A stretch of DNA of 43,378 nucleotides from JANMZR01 sp031383555. GTDB taxonomy: Bacteria > Bacteroidota > Bacteroidia > Cytophagales > Spirosomataceae. Below the pieces are notes generated by a model. That model ran no database searches and was not told where the DNA came from. It saw only the letters and a list, made by a program, of their open reading frames with translations. The position numbers were made by a program, and so were the translations under genes. Position 1 is the stretch's first letter. Every line of letters starts with the position of its first letter. This document shows, one piece after another, positions 1-9,131 of the stretch. The DNA lies in NCBI GenBank assembly GCA_031383555.1, contig JANMZR010000238.1:1-43378 (forward strand). The letters run 5' to 3'.

Positions 1-55
1 AGGAAACGGTTTGATTGGCCAGCAGCCTCCATGATTTCTTTGCGGCCCATGCTGG

Positions 56-172
56 TCAGTTGATCAACACGCTGGCCATGCCGTAAAAATCTTGTTCTGA
101 ATAATACTTTTTGGAGCAGGAGCTTGAAAGTAATATAATGAATATCAGGTAGTTAAAAGGTTTTGATTTCAT
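56..172 (-). pseudogene. Broken lipoprotein gene, 5' fragment (38 codons)
   Basis: An ATG at 172 (minus strand) opens a 38-residue frame beginning MKSKPFNYLIFIILLSSSCS. This is a typical lipoprotein signal with a lipobox ending in Cys19. The frame stops at 56-58. A second frame stays open to the window edge, with residues such as RKEIMEAAGQSNR, so the gene may be frameshifted rather than genuinely tiny. It is divergent from the SDR gene at 329 and shares its upstream region. A more decayed version of the same start lies inside the duplicated block near 4200-4240. The family was not recognised, and the left part of the gene is outside the window. Confidence 0.4.
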
Positions 173-467
173 ATGATGTTGGTTAAAATAGTATTGTTTT
201 AAGCATTCGCAATTGTTATTTTCAGAAAAAAACCTAAATTGACTTTATTAATTACATTTTGATTAAAATTCATTCTTCCATTTACAAACCTTTTACTAAT
301 ACTCAAATTTAGGATAAATTTATTGACAATGAAAAAAAACATCTTTATAACAGGAACCTCATCAGGAATCGGAAAAACCATTGCGGAACATTTAACAGAC
401 AAAGGGCATCAAGTAATAGGCAGTTCAAGAAAAAAGGATGCTTTTAATACAAAATTTGACACACTCA
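103..467. repeat. Segmental duplication, intact copy (partner 4180-4540)
   Basis: About 365 bp covering the 5' end of the lipoprotein fragment, the divergent intergenic region and the first ~46 codons of the SDR gene reappear at 4180-4540 with only scattered differences. Landmark strings shared by both copies include the stretch with TCATATGATGTTGG and the SDR start region. Confidence 0.85.
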
Positions 468-1129
468 ATTTGGATGTTACGATTGATAAATCTGTAGAAG
501 AAGCATCACTAAAAGCAATTGAAAAATTAACTACAATTGATGTTTTAATTAACAACGCAGGTTATGGTGTATTTGGTCCTATTGAGAATACCACCATCGA
601 CGAAGCCAAACAGCAATTTGAAACTAACTATTTTGGAGTTTTGCGTATGATTAATGCCGTAATACCCCATATGAAAAGAAATGGCGGAGGCTTAATAATC
701 AATATCAGTTCAATTGGTGGCCTTATTGGCCTGCCATTTCAAGGGCATTACTCGGCAAGTAAATTTGCCCTCGAAGGACTGCTTGAAGCTTTGCGGATAG
801 AGTTAAGCCCTTTCAACATTATGGTCATTAATATCAATCCTGGCGACTTTAAAACTTCTTTTACGGCTAATAGGAAACAAATAAACGCAGTATCGCAAGA
901 TTATCAGGAGAGAATGGAACAGTTTCTTAAATTGTATGAGGCTGATGAAGAAAATGGCTCTGATCCAATTATTATTTCAAAGCTTTTAGAACAATTAATT
1001 AACAAAGATAAAGGCTTCAAAGTTAGATATGTCGTTGGGAAATCTTCACAAACAATGGGTGTCGGCCTTAAGCGTATTTTAGGCAATGATTTATTCGAAA
1101 AAATAATGTGTAAAATCTGGAATGTTTAA
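329..1129 (+). CDS. SDR family NAD(P)-dependent oxidoreductase
   Basis: A classical short-chain dehydrogenase of 266 aa with a Rossmann fold. The cofactor motif TGTSSGIG is near residues 8-15, NNAGYG follows near 80, the catalytic Ser lies in INISSIGG, and the YxxxK pair is in HYSASKFALEG. The length fits the family. The ATG at 329 is chosen over the in-frame TTG at 323 because MKKNIFITG is the usual SDR start. The substrate cannot be read from the sequence. The gene stands alone: the left neighbour is divergent and broken, and a strong terminator follows at 1212. Its 5' third and upstream region were duplicated 4 kb downstream as a dead copy. Confidence 0.9.
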   Translation: MKKNIFITGTSSGIGKTIAEHLTDKGHQVIGSSRKKDAFNTKFDTLNLDVTIDKSVEEASLKAIEKLTTIDVLINNAGYGVFGPIENTTIDEAKQQFETNYFGVLRMINAVIPHMKRNGGGLIINISSIGGLIGLPFQGHYSASKFALEGLLEALRIELSPFNIMVININPGDFKTSFTANRKQINAVSQDYQERMEQFLKLYEADEENGSDPIIISKLLEQLINKDKGFKVRYVVGKSSQTMGVGLKRILGNDLFEKIMCKIWNV

Positions 1130-1211
1130 ATTTATTCTTCTTGACCTTTCAGAACATAAAAAGCCCAAAACCTGCATTGCATTTATAATAATAAGTGGTT
1201 TAAAATCAAGA

Positions 1212-1258
1212 GTCTGGCAGAACTGACAACTTCTGCCAGACCCATCAATCTTTTTTTT
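1212..1258 (+). terminator. Rho-independent terminator after the SDR gene
   Basis: A perfect 11-bp inverted repeat (arms 1212-1222 and 1231-1241, GTCTGGCAGAA and its complement) with an 8-nt loop, followed by eight T at 1251-1258. It separates the plus-strand SDR gene from the convergent minus-strand DsrE-like gene, whose stop codon is at 1260. Confidence 0.85.
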
Positions 1259-1259
1259 A

Positions 1260-1961
1260 TTATCCGGCAAAAATATAAGCACAGCCTTTTTCCTGTGCTC
1301 TACCTAAAGCCCAAACTCCTGAAGGAACTACTTGAATTCCAGGTAGCAGTCCAGCCATCCAGTCTTTCTTTACCTCCTCCGCATTCATGCCCATGCCTTG
1401 TGCCACTGTAGTGCTAAATACAGACATTGCCATACCGCATACACAAAACATAACGCCTTTGGCTTGTAACTCATTAATACCAATAGTTACATCGCCAACA
1501 CCAGGCACTTTAAAATCGCCAGCCATCGGTTTCCAAAATGGATTGCGCATTGAAGGAGCATTGGTTTTGGGGTCGTTGGCTTTAAATACTTCGCCAAATT
1601 TATATTTTGACCATAAATGATTATCAAATGCATAAGAAATGGCATCGTGCCGAAGGACTACCACCACACTTGAATCCTTTTCAGGTGTACCGGTCATTGA
1701 ATTTGTCATGAGAAATACCAGAGGCCATGCAAAAGGAAAAATGCCGTTGGGGTGCGGCGCATCAAACACTACTTTGTGTTTACCCTTAATGCTATTAAAC
1801 CACGCATCCGGGTCATCCAAATTTACTTCAAATGGAAGATTTGTTTTGGCCTCTGCTTTAAGGGGAGCAGCCAATGTGACACCAAGGGATGCCATACCGA
1901 TAGTAAGCGATTCCAGAAACTCACGGCGAGGAGTCGCCTGATTTTGTTCTTGATTTTTCAT
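1260..1961 (-). CDS. Tat-exported DsrE-family protein
   Basis: 233 aa. The N-terminus carries a twin-arginine signal (TPRREFLESLTIG, then a hydrophobic stretch ending near AEA), so it is probably exported folded to the periplasm. The rest has a DsrE-like layout: a beta strand HKVVFDAPH, a later VVVVLRHDAISYAF segment, and a C-terminal ELQAKGVMFCVCGMAMS stretch with two cysteines, where DsrE proteins often have a functional Cys. DsrE relatives act in sulfur transfer, but the role of Tat-exported versions is not established. The gene is monocistronic by spacing, 274 bp from the next minus-strand gene. Confidence 0.75.
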   Translation of the reverse strand: MKNQEQNQATPRREFLESLTIGMASLGVTLAAPLKAEAKTNLPFEVNLDDPDAWFNSIKGKHKVVFDAPHPNGIFPFAWPLVFLMTNSMTGTPEKDSSVVVVLRHDAISYAFDNHLWSKYKFGEVFKANDPKTNAPSMRNPFWKPMAGDFKVPGVGDVTIGINELQAKGVMFCVCGMAMSVFSTTVAQGMGMNAEEVKKDWMAGLLPGIQVVPSGVWALGRAQEKGCAYIFAG

Positions 1962-2235
1962 TGTTGTAATTGTTTAAAAAGTAAAAAATAGTGTTAATCA
2001 TTGTGGAAAATAAAATTTAGAAAATAATAATGATAAATATACAATAAATTGATACACAAGACAATAGGTTACTTATTTTTATTTTTTAACGATACTTGGT
2101 AAATTAATTTACTTAATTTCTATTTAGGTTAATCTATTTGATTTACCTCGCACTTCACTGAAGCTTCGGAACGTAATTTTCTATAAATGAAGAAACTATT
2201 ATTGGAATTAGATTTTATCTAAGTAGCCTTAAATT

Positions 2236-3048
2236 TTATTGATCTGAAACATTTCGTTTGATTGAAATGAATGGGCTTTTCATTAAATACCAAAAAGATT
2301 GTTTTTCATCAGTATTAAATTTCTTTAAGCCAAGTTTGATTTCCTTTAAAGGTTTATAAGTATATGTTCCAAAAAGTCGATCCCACAAAACAAAAATGTC
2401 AGCAAAATTCGAATCGGTATGAAATTGGTCTTGCTCGTGGTGAATTTTATGGAGGTTAGGAGTCATAAAAACCTTTCCTAAAGTGGTATCCACCCAATCT
2501 GGGGTTTTTAGGTTGATATGTTGTACAATTAGAAAAGGAAGCACAATAAAACTATAAAGCCCAAAAGTGGTCAAATCCAAACCAAAAATGGCGGAAGCTA
2601 CCATATTTCCAATCCCAAAGTTTACAAAAGGTTCAATAGGATGTGATCTAAAATAACTAGAAGAGTCCATGGTAGTATCGCTGTGATGTACCCGATGCAA
2701 TCGCCAGAATAGTGGCACAACATGGCCCATTCGATGAAACCAATAAGTGGTAAAATCAAATAAGGCCACGCCAATCATAAGCTTTAACCAATAAGGCATT
2801 TTTACCAAATAGAATAGACCTATCTGATTGTCATTCAACCAATTAATACAAAATACTAAAAGCGAAGCATAAAAAAAGTTGATAAAAAGATATACAATTT
2901 GAAATAGCACATTATTCAGCAGATGCTTTGGTCTATTATCAAATTTAAATGGAGTAACAAGCAATTGCTCCATAGTATAAAAAACGAAGATAAACCCAAC
3001 AATATAATAATTGGGATTAATAGCAAATAACATTTTTAAAGTTTCCAT
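2236..3048 (-). CDS. Sterol desaturase / fatty acid hydroxylase family membrane protein
   Basis: 270 aa with several hydrophobic helices (for example near residues 14-25, 50-68 and 85-100) and the di-iron histidine boxes of the fatty acid hydroxylase superfamily: HRMGH, HRVHHSD and HKIHHEQD. These enzymes hydroxylate or desaturate lipid chains at the membrane using O2. All expected histidines are present, so it should be active. The substrate is unknown. The start METLKMLF is the first ATG and gives a normal family length. The 60 bp downstream lead into a pseudogene on the same strand. Confidence 0.88.
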   Translation of the reverse strand: METLKMLFAINPNYYIVGFIFVFYTMEQLLVTPFKFDNRPKHLLNNVLFQIVYLFINFFYASLLVFCINWLNDNQIGLFYLVKMPYWLKLMIGVALFDFTTYWFHRMGHVVPLFWRLHRVHHSDTTMDSSSYFRSHPIEPFVNFGIGNMVASAIFGLDLTTFGLYSFIVLPFLIVQHINLKTPDWVDTTLGKVFMTPNLHKIHHEQDQFHTDSNFADIFVLWDRLFGTYTYKPLKEIKLGLKKFNTDEKQSFWYLMKSPFISIKRNVSDQ

Positions 3049-3158
3049 TTGAGTGATTTTAAAGGTAAATTTTCAATTTAAATATAGGCCCGTAATAGGC
3101 CGCAAAAATCTAAATAAGTTTTGTCATTTCAGGGGACAAACAGAAGATTAATGCAAAA

Positions 3159-4059
3159 TCAAAAAACCTTTTCACCGCCCGTGTATAAATATAAATGGTC
3201 TGCATAACATAGAGCAGGGTCAAAGTCAGGTTCTTGAGTTTCACCACAATACAGCCCACTCGACATATGCATGATATCCATAATTCTGATTTTGGCTCGT
3301 GGATCATTTATTTTCTGCCATTGTGGAATAGGAGCCGGCTGGTCCAATTGATAAACACCTTGTTTGAATAAGAATACCCATTAAAGTGGCGGCTAAACTC
3401 TTGCCCATTGACCAGCTTTCCAAAGGGGTATCTTTATTGATGTTCTAGCCATATCGTTCGGCAATAATTTGGTCTTTGTAAGTGACTACGAAAGCTGCTG
3501 TTTGGGCTTGTGCCGGCTCAAAAGCAGCCTTAATGGATTGTTCTACTTTTGCTTTGTCAATCTCGGAAGGAATGGGATTGTTGGGCAAAACATCACCCAT
3601 TGGCCAAAGTGTAGTGGCGGCATTAGGGAGGTTACGAACCACATTTATAGGCTTAAAATTGAGTGAACTCTTTCCTTCAGGGAAGGTTACACAACCTTGA
3701 TCACCGTTGTAAATGGCAGTTCGTATTATTCCATTGGGAAGACTAATCGAAACCGATTTATTCTCATAATCAATAACAGGTTTGCCCACCTTTGCACGCT
3801 CTGCATAAGGGCTTACAAGATAACCTAAGTTATCTGCGGCAAAGTCAGGTTTTAGCCCTGTAATGAACACTGCTGAGCACATAATTTTGGCATATCCTGA
3901 GGTATAATGTGAAAGTGCATCGCCAGGTGGGGCAGTTTAAATGGCAGTTTTTAATTCAAGTTCTTTGCCACGTGCAATAGTTTTGCTTTTTTCGTATTGT
4001 GCATTACTAATGAAGCCATTATAAAAAAGAAATGGTAGATAAAACAGGTTTAGGTTCAT
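3159..4059 (-). pseudogene. Serine hydrolase (beta-lactamase-related) pseudogene
   Basis: Reading from ATG 4059, one frame runs through an in-frame TAA at 3937-3939 and an in-frame TAG at 3445-3447. After a -1/+1 slip near 3360 it continues in another frame to a stop at 3159. Joined, the pieces give a conserved lipobox-free signal peptide, CSAVFITGL, GDQGCVTFP, the catalytic SxxK box (ESWSMGKSLAATLMG) and MDIMHMSSGL. This is the layout of periplasmic class C-like serine hydrolases. The second half with the YxN and H/KTG boxes is missing. Two stops, a frameshift and a 3' truncation make it dead. An intact but different serine hydrolase lies at 6381-7940. Confidence 0.85.
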
Positions 4060-4155
4060 TTTGAATGTTTTTGTTAAAGTTGATTACTTAAATTTCGCCA
4101 ATGCATACAACCTCTTAAATATTTATAATATGTTGTAAATAAACTTGTTATGTTC

Positions 4156-4174
4156 GTTTGTGAGGACAAAAGCG
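4156..4174. repeat. Remnant of the TTTGTGAGGACA repeat
   Basis: GTTTGTGAGGACAAAAGC, preceded by GTAAATAAA, matches the right arm of the short inverted-repeat element at 39496-39565. It lies immediately outside the SDR duplication. Confidence 0.5.
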
Positions 4175-4179
4175 AAAGA

Positions 4180-4540
4180 AATACTTTTGGCACCAGGAGT
4201 TAGCCTTAATAGAATGAATATCAGGCAGTTAAATGGTTTTTTTCATATGATGTTGGTTAAAATATAATTGTTTTAAGCCTTCGAAATTGTTATTTTCAGA
4301 AAAAAACCTAAATTGACTTTATTAGTTAAATTTTGATTAAAATTCATTCTTCCATTTATAAACCTTTTACTAATACTCAAATTTAGGATAAATTTATTGA
4401 CAATGAAAAAAACATCTTTATAACAGGAACCTCATCAGGAATCGGAAAAACTATTGCGGAACATTTAACAGACAAAGGGCATCAAGTAATAGGCAGTTCA
4501 AGAAAAAAGGATGCTATTAATACAAAATTTGACACACTCA
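4180..4540 (+). pseudogene. Truncated, frameshifted copy of the SDR gene 5' region
   Basis: This block repeats 103-467. It contains the divergent upstream region and SDR codons 1-46, then breaks abruptly after GACACACTCA at 4531-4540. The poly-A run after the ATG at 4403 has seven A instead of eight, so the copy is frameshifted at codon 3. The lipoprotein start on the other strand is also broken (ATG AAA AAA ACC ATT TAA). It is a non-functional duplicate, but it may still carry the promoter. Confidence 0.88.
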
Positions 4541-4569
4541 CTTGGGACACAATTCCATGAAGTCCTAAA

Positions 4570-5143
4570 TCCATCCTTCGAATAAGTGAACACGTAAGCT
4601 TCTTACTCTCGTAATGCTTACCCTCCGAGGTGGGGATTCCCTCAAAGCAGAGGCTTATCCTTCCCTTGGATAAGTGAACACGTGAGTGTGAAGCTTACGA
4701 GCGCAGCTCTGGCAGGCTGGCGTAGCCGCCTGACGGAAGGGGTATTTAGATATTGAGAATAACCCACCCCGCCGACTTCGTCAGGCACCCCTCCAAGGAG
4801 GGGATTCCTCCAAAGCAGAGGCTTATCCTTCCCTCGGGAAGGTGGCAGGCTGGCGTAGCCGCCTGACGGAAGGGGTTTTTTGTCGATGAGAAACAACCCA
4901 CCCCGCTGACTTCGTCAGAGCTATCGCTCTTAAGCTTCGTACTCTCGTACTTGCTTACCCTCAAAGGAGGGAATTCCCCAAAGCTGAGGCTTATCCGTCC
5001 CTCGGGAAGGTGGCAGGCTGGCGTAGCCGCCTGACGGAAAGGGTATTTAGTTATTTAGAATAACCCACCCCGCCGACTTCGTCAGAGCTATCGCTCGTAA
5101 GCTTCGTACTTGCTTACCCTCCAAGGAGGGGATACCCCAAAAC
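4570..5143. repeat. GC-rich ~165 bp repeat, left cluster (about 3.5 units)
   Basis: Tandem-like units, each with the same parts in order: AGAGGCTTATCC, a CCTTCCC/GGGAAGG hairpin or a longer GTGAACACGTGAG variant, GGCAGGCTGGCGTAGCCGCC, a short AT-rich middle, ACCCACCCCGCCGACTTCG, and CCCTCCAAGGAGGGG. The core GGCGTAGCCGCC starts at 4719, with later copies near 4854 and 5024. The parts are inverted copies of each other, so one unit can fold into a long hairpin. The block is far more GC-rich than its surroundings, and the open frames inside it are by-products of the repeats. Confidence 0.85.
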
Positions 5144-5249
5144 GACACTATTTTCTTGGAAATAAAATGAGTATTTTTGTTGATAAGATAATCTAATTCT
5201 GGCCTAATAGGGCCTACTGAAAAAAAGTGATTTTACCAAAAATAAAACT

Positions 5250-5627
5250 ATGACCTACAAATACGATATAATACCCTATAACACAAATCTAAAAGAACTT
5301 GCTAAAAAACTCAGAAAAGAAATGACACTTTCTGAAGTATTGCTTTGGCAGGAATTGAAAGGTAAAAATATGCTTGGGTATGATTTTGACAGACAAAAAC
5401 CAATTGATAACTATATTGTTGATTTTTATTGTAAAGCGCTGAAACTGGCCATTGAAGTTGATGGGAATTATCATAATCACGACGAATTGCCCGAAAAGGA
5501 TGAAATTAGGCAATTGCGATTGGAGAGTTTGGGGGTCAGATTTTTAAGATATTCAGAAATTGAAATTCAGCATAATTTGAAATTCATTTTAAATGATATT
5601 CATGATTGGATAGTTGAAAATCAATGA
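5250..5627 (+). CDS. DUF559 (Vsr-like) endonuclease-domain protein
   Basis: 125 aa, the full length for DUF559. The N-terminus has AKKLRKEMTLSEVLLWQELK. The PD-(D/E)xK-type core follows: DFDRQKPIDNYIVDFYC supplies one acidic residue and LAIEVDGNYH the E-x-D pair. The C-terminal part (LGVRFLRYSEIEI) is typical of the Vsr/DUF559 fold. The cellular role of this family is not established. The gene sits exactly between two clusters of the same GC-rich repeat, with ~110 bp free on the left and ~35 bp on the right, so it may travel with or act on the repeats. Confidence 0.88.
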   Translation: MTYKYDIIPYNTNLKELAKKLRKEMTLSEVLLWQELKGKNMLGYDFDRQKPIDNYIVDFYCKALKLAIEVDGNYHNHDELPEKDEIRQLRLESLGVRFLRYSEIEIQHNLKFILNDIHDWIVENQ

Positions 5628-5662
5628 ATTAAGAATTAATAACTGATGTTGAGCAAGAAAAT

Positions 5663-6312
5663 AAAAACCCACCCCGCCGACTGCGTCAGGCACCCCTCCA
5701 AGGAGGGGATTCCTCCAAAGCAGAGGCTTATCCTTCCGTTAAATAAGTGAGCAAGTGAGTGTGAACTTTAGAGCGTAGCTTTGGCTTGATGGCGTAGCCG
5801 CCTGACGGAAGAGAAATAACCCACCCCGCCGACTTCGTCAGAGCTATCGCTCGTAAGCTTCGTACTCTCGTAATTGCTTACCCTCCGAGGAGGGGATTTC
5901 CCCCAAAAGACAACTTTATTATATAAAAAAATATTTTGGAAATGCCAAATCCTTCCCTCGGGAAGGTGGCAGGCTGGCGCAGCCGCCTGACGGAAGGGGT
6001 ATTTAGTTATTTAGAATAACCCACCCCGCCGACTTCGTCAGAGCTATCGCTCGTAAGCTTCGTACTCTCGTACTTGCTTACCCTCCTAGAAGGGGATACC
6101 TCAAAGCTGAGGCTTATCCTTCCCTCGGATAAGTGAACACGTGAGTGTGAAGCTTACGAGCGCAGCTCTGGCAGGCTGGCGTAGCCGCCTGACGGAAGGG
6201 GTATTTAGTTGTTGAGAATAACCCACCCCGCCGACTGCGTCAGAGCTATCGCTCGTAAGCTTCGTACTCTCGTACTTGCTTACCCTCCAAGGAGGGGATT
6301 CAACCAAAATCA
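5663..6312. repeat. GC-rich ~165 bp repeat, right cluster (about 3.5 units)
   Basis: The same units and orientation as 4570-5143. The GGCGTAGCCGCC-type core recurs near 5795, 5978 (one base changed) and 6177, and ACCCACCCC near 5668, 5820, 6019 and 6221. In the last unit the arms at 6150-6170 and 6241-6262 pair over 7 + 12 bp, bracketing the GGCAGGCTGG core. This shows a long imperfect hairpin rather than simple tandem repetition. The block ends just before the serine hydrolase stop codon. Confidence 0.85.
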
Positions 6313-6380
6313 ACTTTTTTCTTTCTAATGAATTAAAATTAGAAAACATGGTTGAAAACTTTTCAAAGAAAGGTTGAAAT

Positions 6381-7940
6381 TTACTTATCAACTCTTTTCA
6401 AATCCAGGTCATGAAAGTCAAAACTAAAATCAATATTTGGAGAAATGCCTTTCATCTTTATGGATTGCGCTTTGCCATTTTCGTCCAATGAAAACATCGC
6501 CAATGCATCACAATTCATGGCCTGGTATTCAAACTTTATGGCAAAAGTGTTGGCGTTATAAAAAGCCAATGGCCCATTTAATTTTGGCGAACGATATGAT
6601 TTGAACCATAGTTGCTTGTCTTTCATAAATACTTCCACTTTTCCAAACCAGTTATCCTCGTAAATACCGATATAATCTTCATTTTTGATAGGAATATTTT
6701 TTGCGGCTTCCACTTTTGCCCAAACTTTATTGGTTATCTCATCACCATTATTTCTTTGACTATTCATCCTTGACACAATTTTGTCTGTCCATCCAAAATC
6801 GTCTAAACCTAAATAGCTGTCGGCAATGGTATTTGAAATCGATGAAAAAAGTCCGGCTCCACCATTTTCGGTATTGGTTAAAACTACGATGCCTAGATTC
6901 AAATCAGGATACATGGTCACCATAGACAGCATACCAGGTAAACCACCAGTATGTGATACTTTTAAATTTCCCTTCACATCAGACAGACCCCAACCTAAGC
7001 CATAGCCGCTGAAATGAGAATTGTATCTGGGATTTGGATTGGCTTCTTCAACTGTATGTATTTTCCACATTTCATTGTGATTTTTTAAAGAAAATAGCGA
7101 AGAATTTAAATCGGCTCCATATTTGCCTTTATTTAGGCGAACTATCATCCATTTGCTCATATCCGCCACATTTGAATAAATACCTCCAGCTGCACTACCC
7201 ATACCAATATCGTAAGCATCAATTATTTTTATAGTTCCCGATTCGGATGAATGTGGAATTGATAAGTTGCTTTTATCTTTTAACAAACTACCAATAAAGG
7301 TATTATTCATTTGAATTGGTTGAATAATTCTTTTTTGTACAAATAATTCATAACTCATGCCACTTGCTCTGGCAATTACCTCACCAGCAACTATATACAA
7401 TAAATTATCATAATCAAATTGCGTTCTAAAAGCGGATGTTGGCTTAAAATGTTGAAAGCTGGTAACTACATCCTTTATTGTAAAATTTGAGCCATCGGGG
7501 AAAAACATCAAATCGCCAACACCTAAACCAAGGCCACTGCGATGAGTTAATAAATCTTGAATGTTGAAATTCTCGGTTACATAATCGTTGTACATTTTGA
7601 ACTCGGGAATATGGTCTTTCACCTTATCCGTCCATTTTAGTTTCCCCTCTTCTTCCAAAATAGCTAAAGCCGTAGTTGTAAAAGCTTTACCATTAGACGC
7701 AATCTGAAAATTGGTGTTTTCATTCATAGGGGTTTTGGTGTTAATATTAGCTAGGCCATAACCTTTTGAATGGATAATTTTCCCATCTTTCACAACGGCA
7801 ACTGATACACCTGCCACCTTGAATTTCGTCAAAGCATCTGCTACTAATAAATCAATTTTTGGTGAAGATATTTGAGCAAAAGTCAAGTTGCACAAAAGTA
7901 TAAAGGCGAGGAATAAGGTTGTTTTTTTCATTTTTTTCAA
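6381..7940 (-). CDS. Serine hydrolase, beta-lactamase (S12) family with C-terminal DUF3471-like domain
   Basis: 519 aa. A signal peptide (KTTLFLAFILLCNLTFAQ) predicts export. The catalytic SxxK is ASNGK with Ser82 and Lys85, the YxN box is FDYDN, and the third box is SHTGG. All three motifs of class C beta-lactamase/D-alanyl carboxypeptidase-like hydrolases are therefore intact. The last ~100 residues (from NEDYIGIYEDNWFGKVEV) form a beta-rich domain like DUF3471. Such proteins are usually esterases or peptidases of unknown substrate rather than drug-resistance enzymes. The start could be Met1 or Met4. The gene is monocistronic and faces the repeat cluster. Confidence 0.9.
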   Translation of the reverse strand: MKKMKKTTLFLAFILLCNLTFAQISSPKIDLLVADALTKFKVAGVSVAVVKDGKIIHSKGYGLANINTKTPMNENTNFQIASNGKAFTTTALAILEEEGKLKWTDKVKDHIPEFKMYNDYVTENFNIQDLLTHRSGLGLGVGDLMFFPDGSNFTIKDVVTSFQHFKPTSAFRTQFDYDNLLYIVAGEVIARASGMSYELFVQKRIIQPIQMNNTFIGSLLKDKSNLSIPHSSESGTIKIIDAYDIGMGSAAGGIYSNVADMSKWMIVRLNKGKYGADLNSSLFSLKNHNEMWKIHTVEEANPNPRYNSHFSGYGLGWGLSDVKGNLKVSHTGGLPGMLSMVTMYPDLNLGIVVLTNTENGGAGLFSSISNTIADSYLGLDDFGWTDKIVSRMNSQRNNGDEITNKVWAKVEAAKNIPIKNEDYIGIYEDNWFGKVEVFMKDKQLWFKSYRSPKLNGPLAFYNANTFAIKFEYQAMNCDALAMFSLDENGKAQSIKMKGISPNIDFSFDFHDLDLKRVDK

Positions 7941-8059
7941 AAAAATTGAATTGATTTTTGCATTTATTTATCTAATCTATGAAATTATATATTTTTAAAT
8001 TCAGTAAATGTATAAAGTCCTTTAACCAGTCTCGATATCATATTAAAGCTTGCTGTTTT

Positions 8060-8914
8060 CTACTTCTTCTTTTTCGAATACACACAAACTGAATTATCCG
8101 TTTTTATAAAATAAGATTTATAGTTTTTTGCCTTTTTATCAGTGCAGCCACAAAGGTTCAGAATTTCTACTTTACGGAAATCAATCGGATGGCTTTCACT
8201 TTGAAGTGAAATATAGCCTTCCGCTAGAGGTATTTCTTTGGCCATAAGGGCTGGGTCATGGCCGTCTACATTTCCTCCGCCAATTTGCGTTTTCTTATAT
8301 TCAATCACCTTTTCGCCATTCACAAAATGCTGCACTAGCGAGTCGCCAAGCATCAATACTTCGGCACGCACCCATTGGTCGCCATGGTAGGTCTGAGAAG
8401 TTGAGTTAATGCAATGGCGTTTATCTAACTTATCTTTATAAACAATATTAGTGCCCGGCGTGCATACATTACAGGTTGTGCGTTGGTCTTTGCCATTGCC
8501 CCCCAAATATTGCACCTCTATCGAAATGGGGAAATCCTGATTTTTACCCATGCTTTCGGGGCTTTGGCAATGTAGCATTACACCACTGTTACGTACAGCC
8601 CAGTCGGGACCTTTTTTTGCCTGATCACCCACAAAGCGATATTCTACAGCCAGTTTATAGTAGGAAAATTTATCCTTATAAAAAATATGTCCAAACCGCT
8701 CGTCAAAGCTATCATAGCCATCATAGCGAACTTTCATTAGACCATCTTCCACCCGAAAAGTGTTGCCAAAATTGTCATTAAGGTCATAATTTCTGATTTT
8801 TGGATGCCAGCCATCCAAGTTTTTGCCATTAAAGAGCTGCTTCCATTCCTTTTTTTCGGTTTTTTGGGCAAATGTTAAGAATGGAATTAGTAGGAAAATA
8901 AGTAGTTTTTTCAT
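8060..8914 (-). CDS. DUF1080 (3-keto-disaccharide hydrolase-like) secreted protein
   Basis: 284 aa with a signal peptide ending LTFAQ. The DUF1080 signature begins with WKQLFNGKNLDGWHPK, and GHIFYKDKFSYYKLAVEYRF and NSGVMLHC follow, with VRAEVLMLGDSLVQHFVNG further on. This fold is a concanavalin-like jelly roll; characterised members act on 3-keto sugars or glycosides. The C-terminus adds a short Cys-containing CGCTDKKAKNY motif, as seen in secreted Bacteroidota proteins. It is followed on the same strand by nothing close and preceded by a symporter gene 217 bp away. A sugar-related role is inferred from the family and that neighbour. Confidence 0.85.
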   Translation of the reverse strand: MKKLLIFLLIPFLTFAQKTEKKEWKQLFNGKNLDGWHPKIRNYDLNDNFGNTFRVEDGLMKVRYDGYDSFDERFGHIFYKDKFSYYKLAVEYRFVGDQAKKGPDWAVRNSGVMLHCQSPESMGKNQDFPISIEVQYLGGNGKDQRTTCNVCTPGTNIVYKDKLDKRHCINSTSQTYHGDQWVRAEVLMLGDSLVQHFVNGEKVIEYKKTQIGGGNVDGHDPALMAKEIPLAEGYISLQSESHPIDFRKVEILNLCGCTDKKAKNYKSYFIKTDNSVCVYSKKKK

Positions 8915-9131
8915 TTATCAAAAATTAATAGTAAGGAAATCAAGATTTAAACAAGAAGTAAATTTACAGAACTTATTGCTATTTTGTGAAAGACTTATAG
9001 GCTACCGTTTTTTTTAAAAATGTGGGTAAAAACTGTAAGTTTCTCCATATTGTCAAATAATCGGCAATCTCATTTTTTTATCGAAATTTGTTGTTTTTTT
9101 TGGCTTTCATTATTGCCATTGTAAAATTTTT

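Noticed and set aside
1752..1991. Plus-strand frames opposite the DsrE-like gene
   Set aside because: Antisense shadows with no domain; the minus-strand gene has a clear Tat signal.
4570..6312. CRISPR array
   Set aside because: The units are ~165 bp, unequal and internally palindromic, with no short constant repeat separated by unique spacers and no cas genes.
4642..6391. Open frames inside the GC-rich repeats (4642-4896, 4746-4964, 6101-6391)
   Set aside because: They are translations of the repeat units in arbitrary frames, with repeated peptide words and no independent coding signal.
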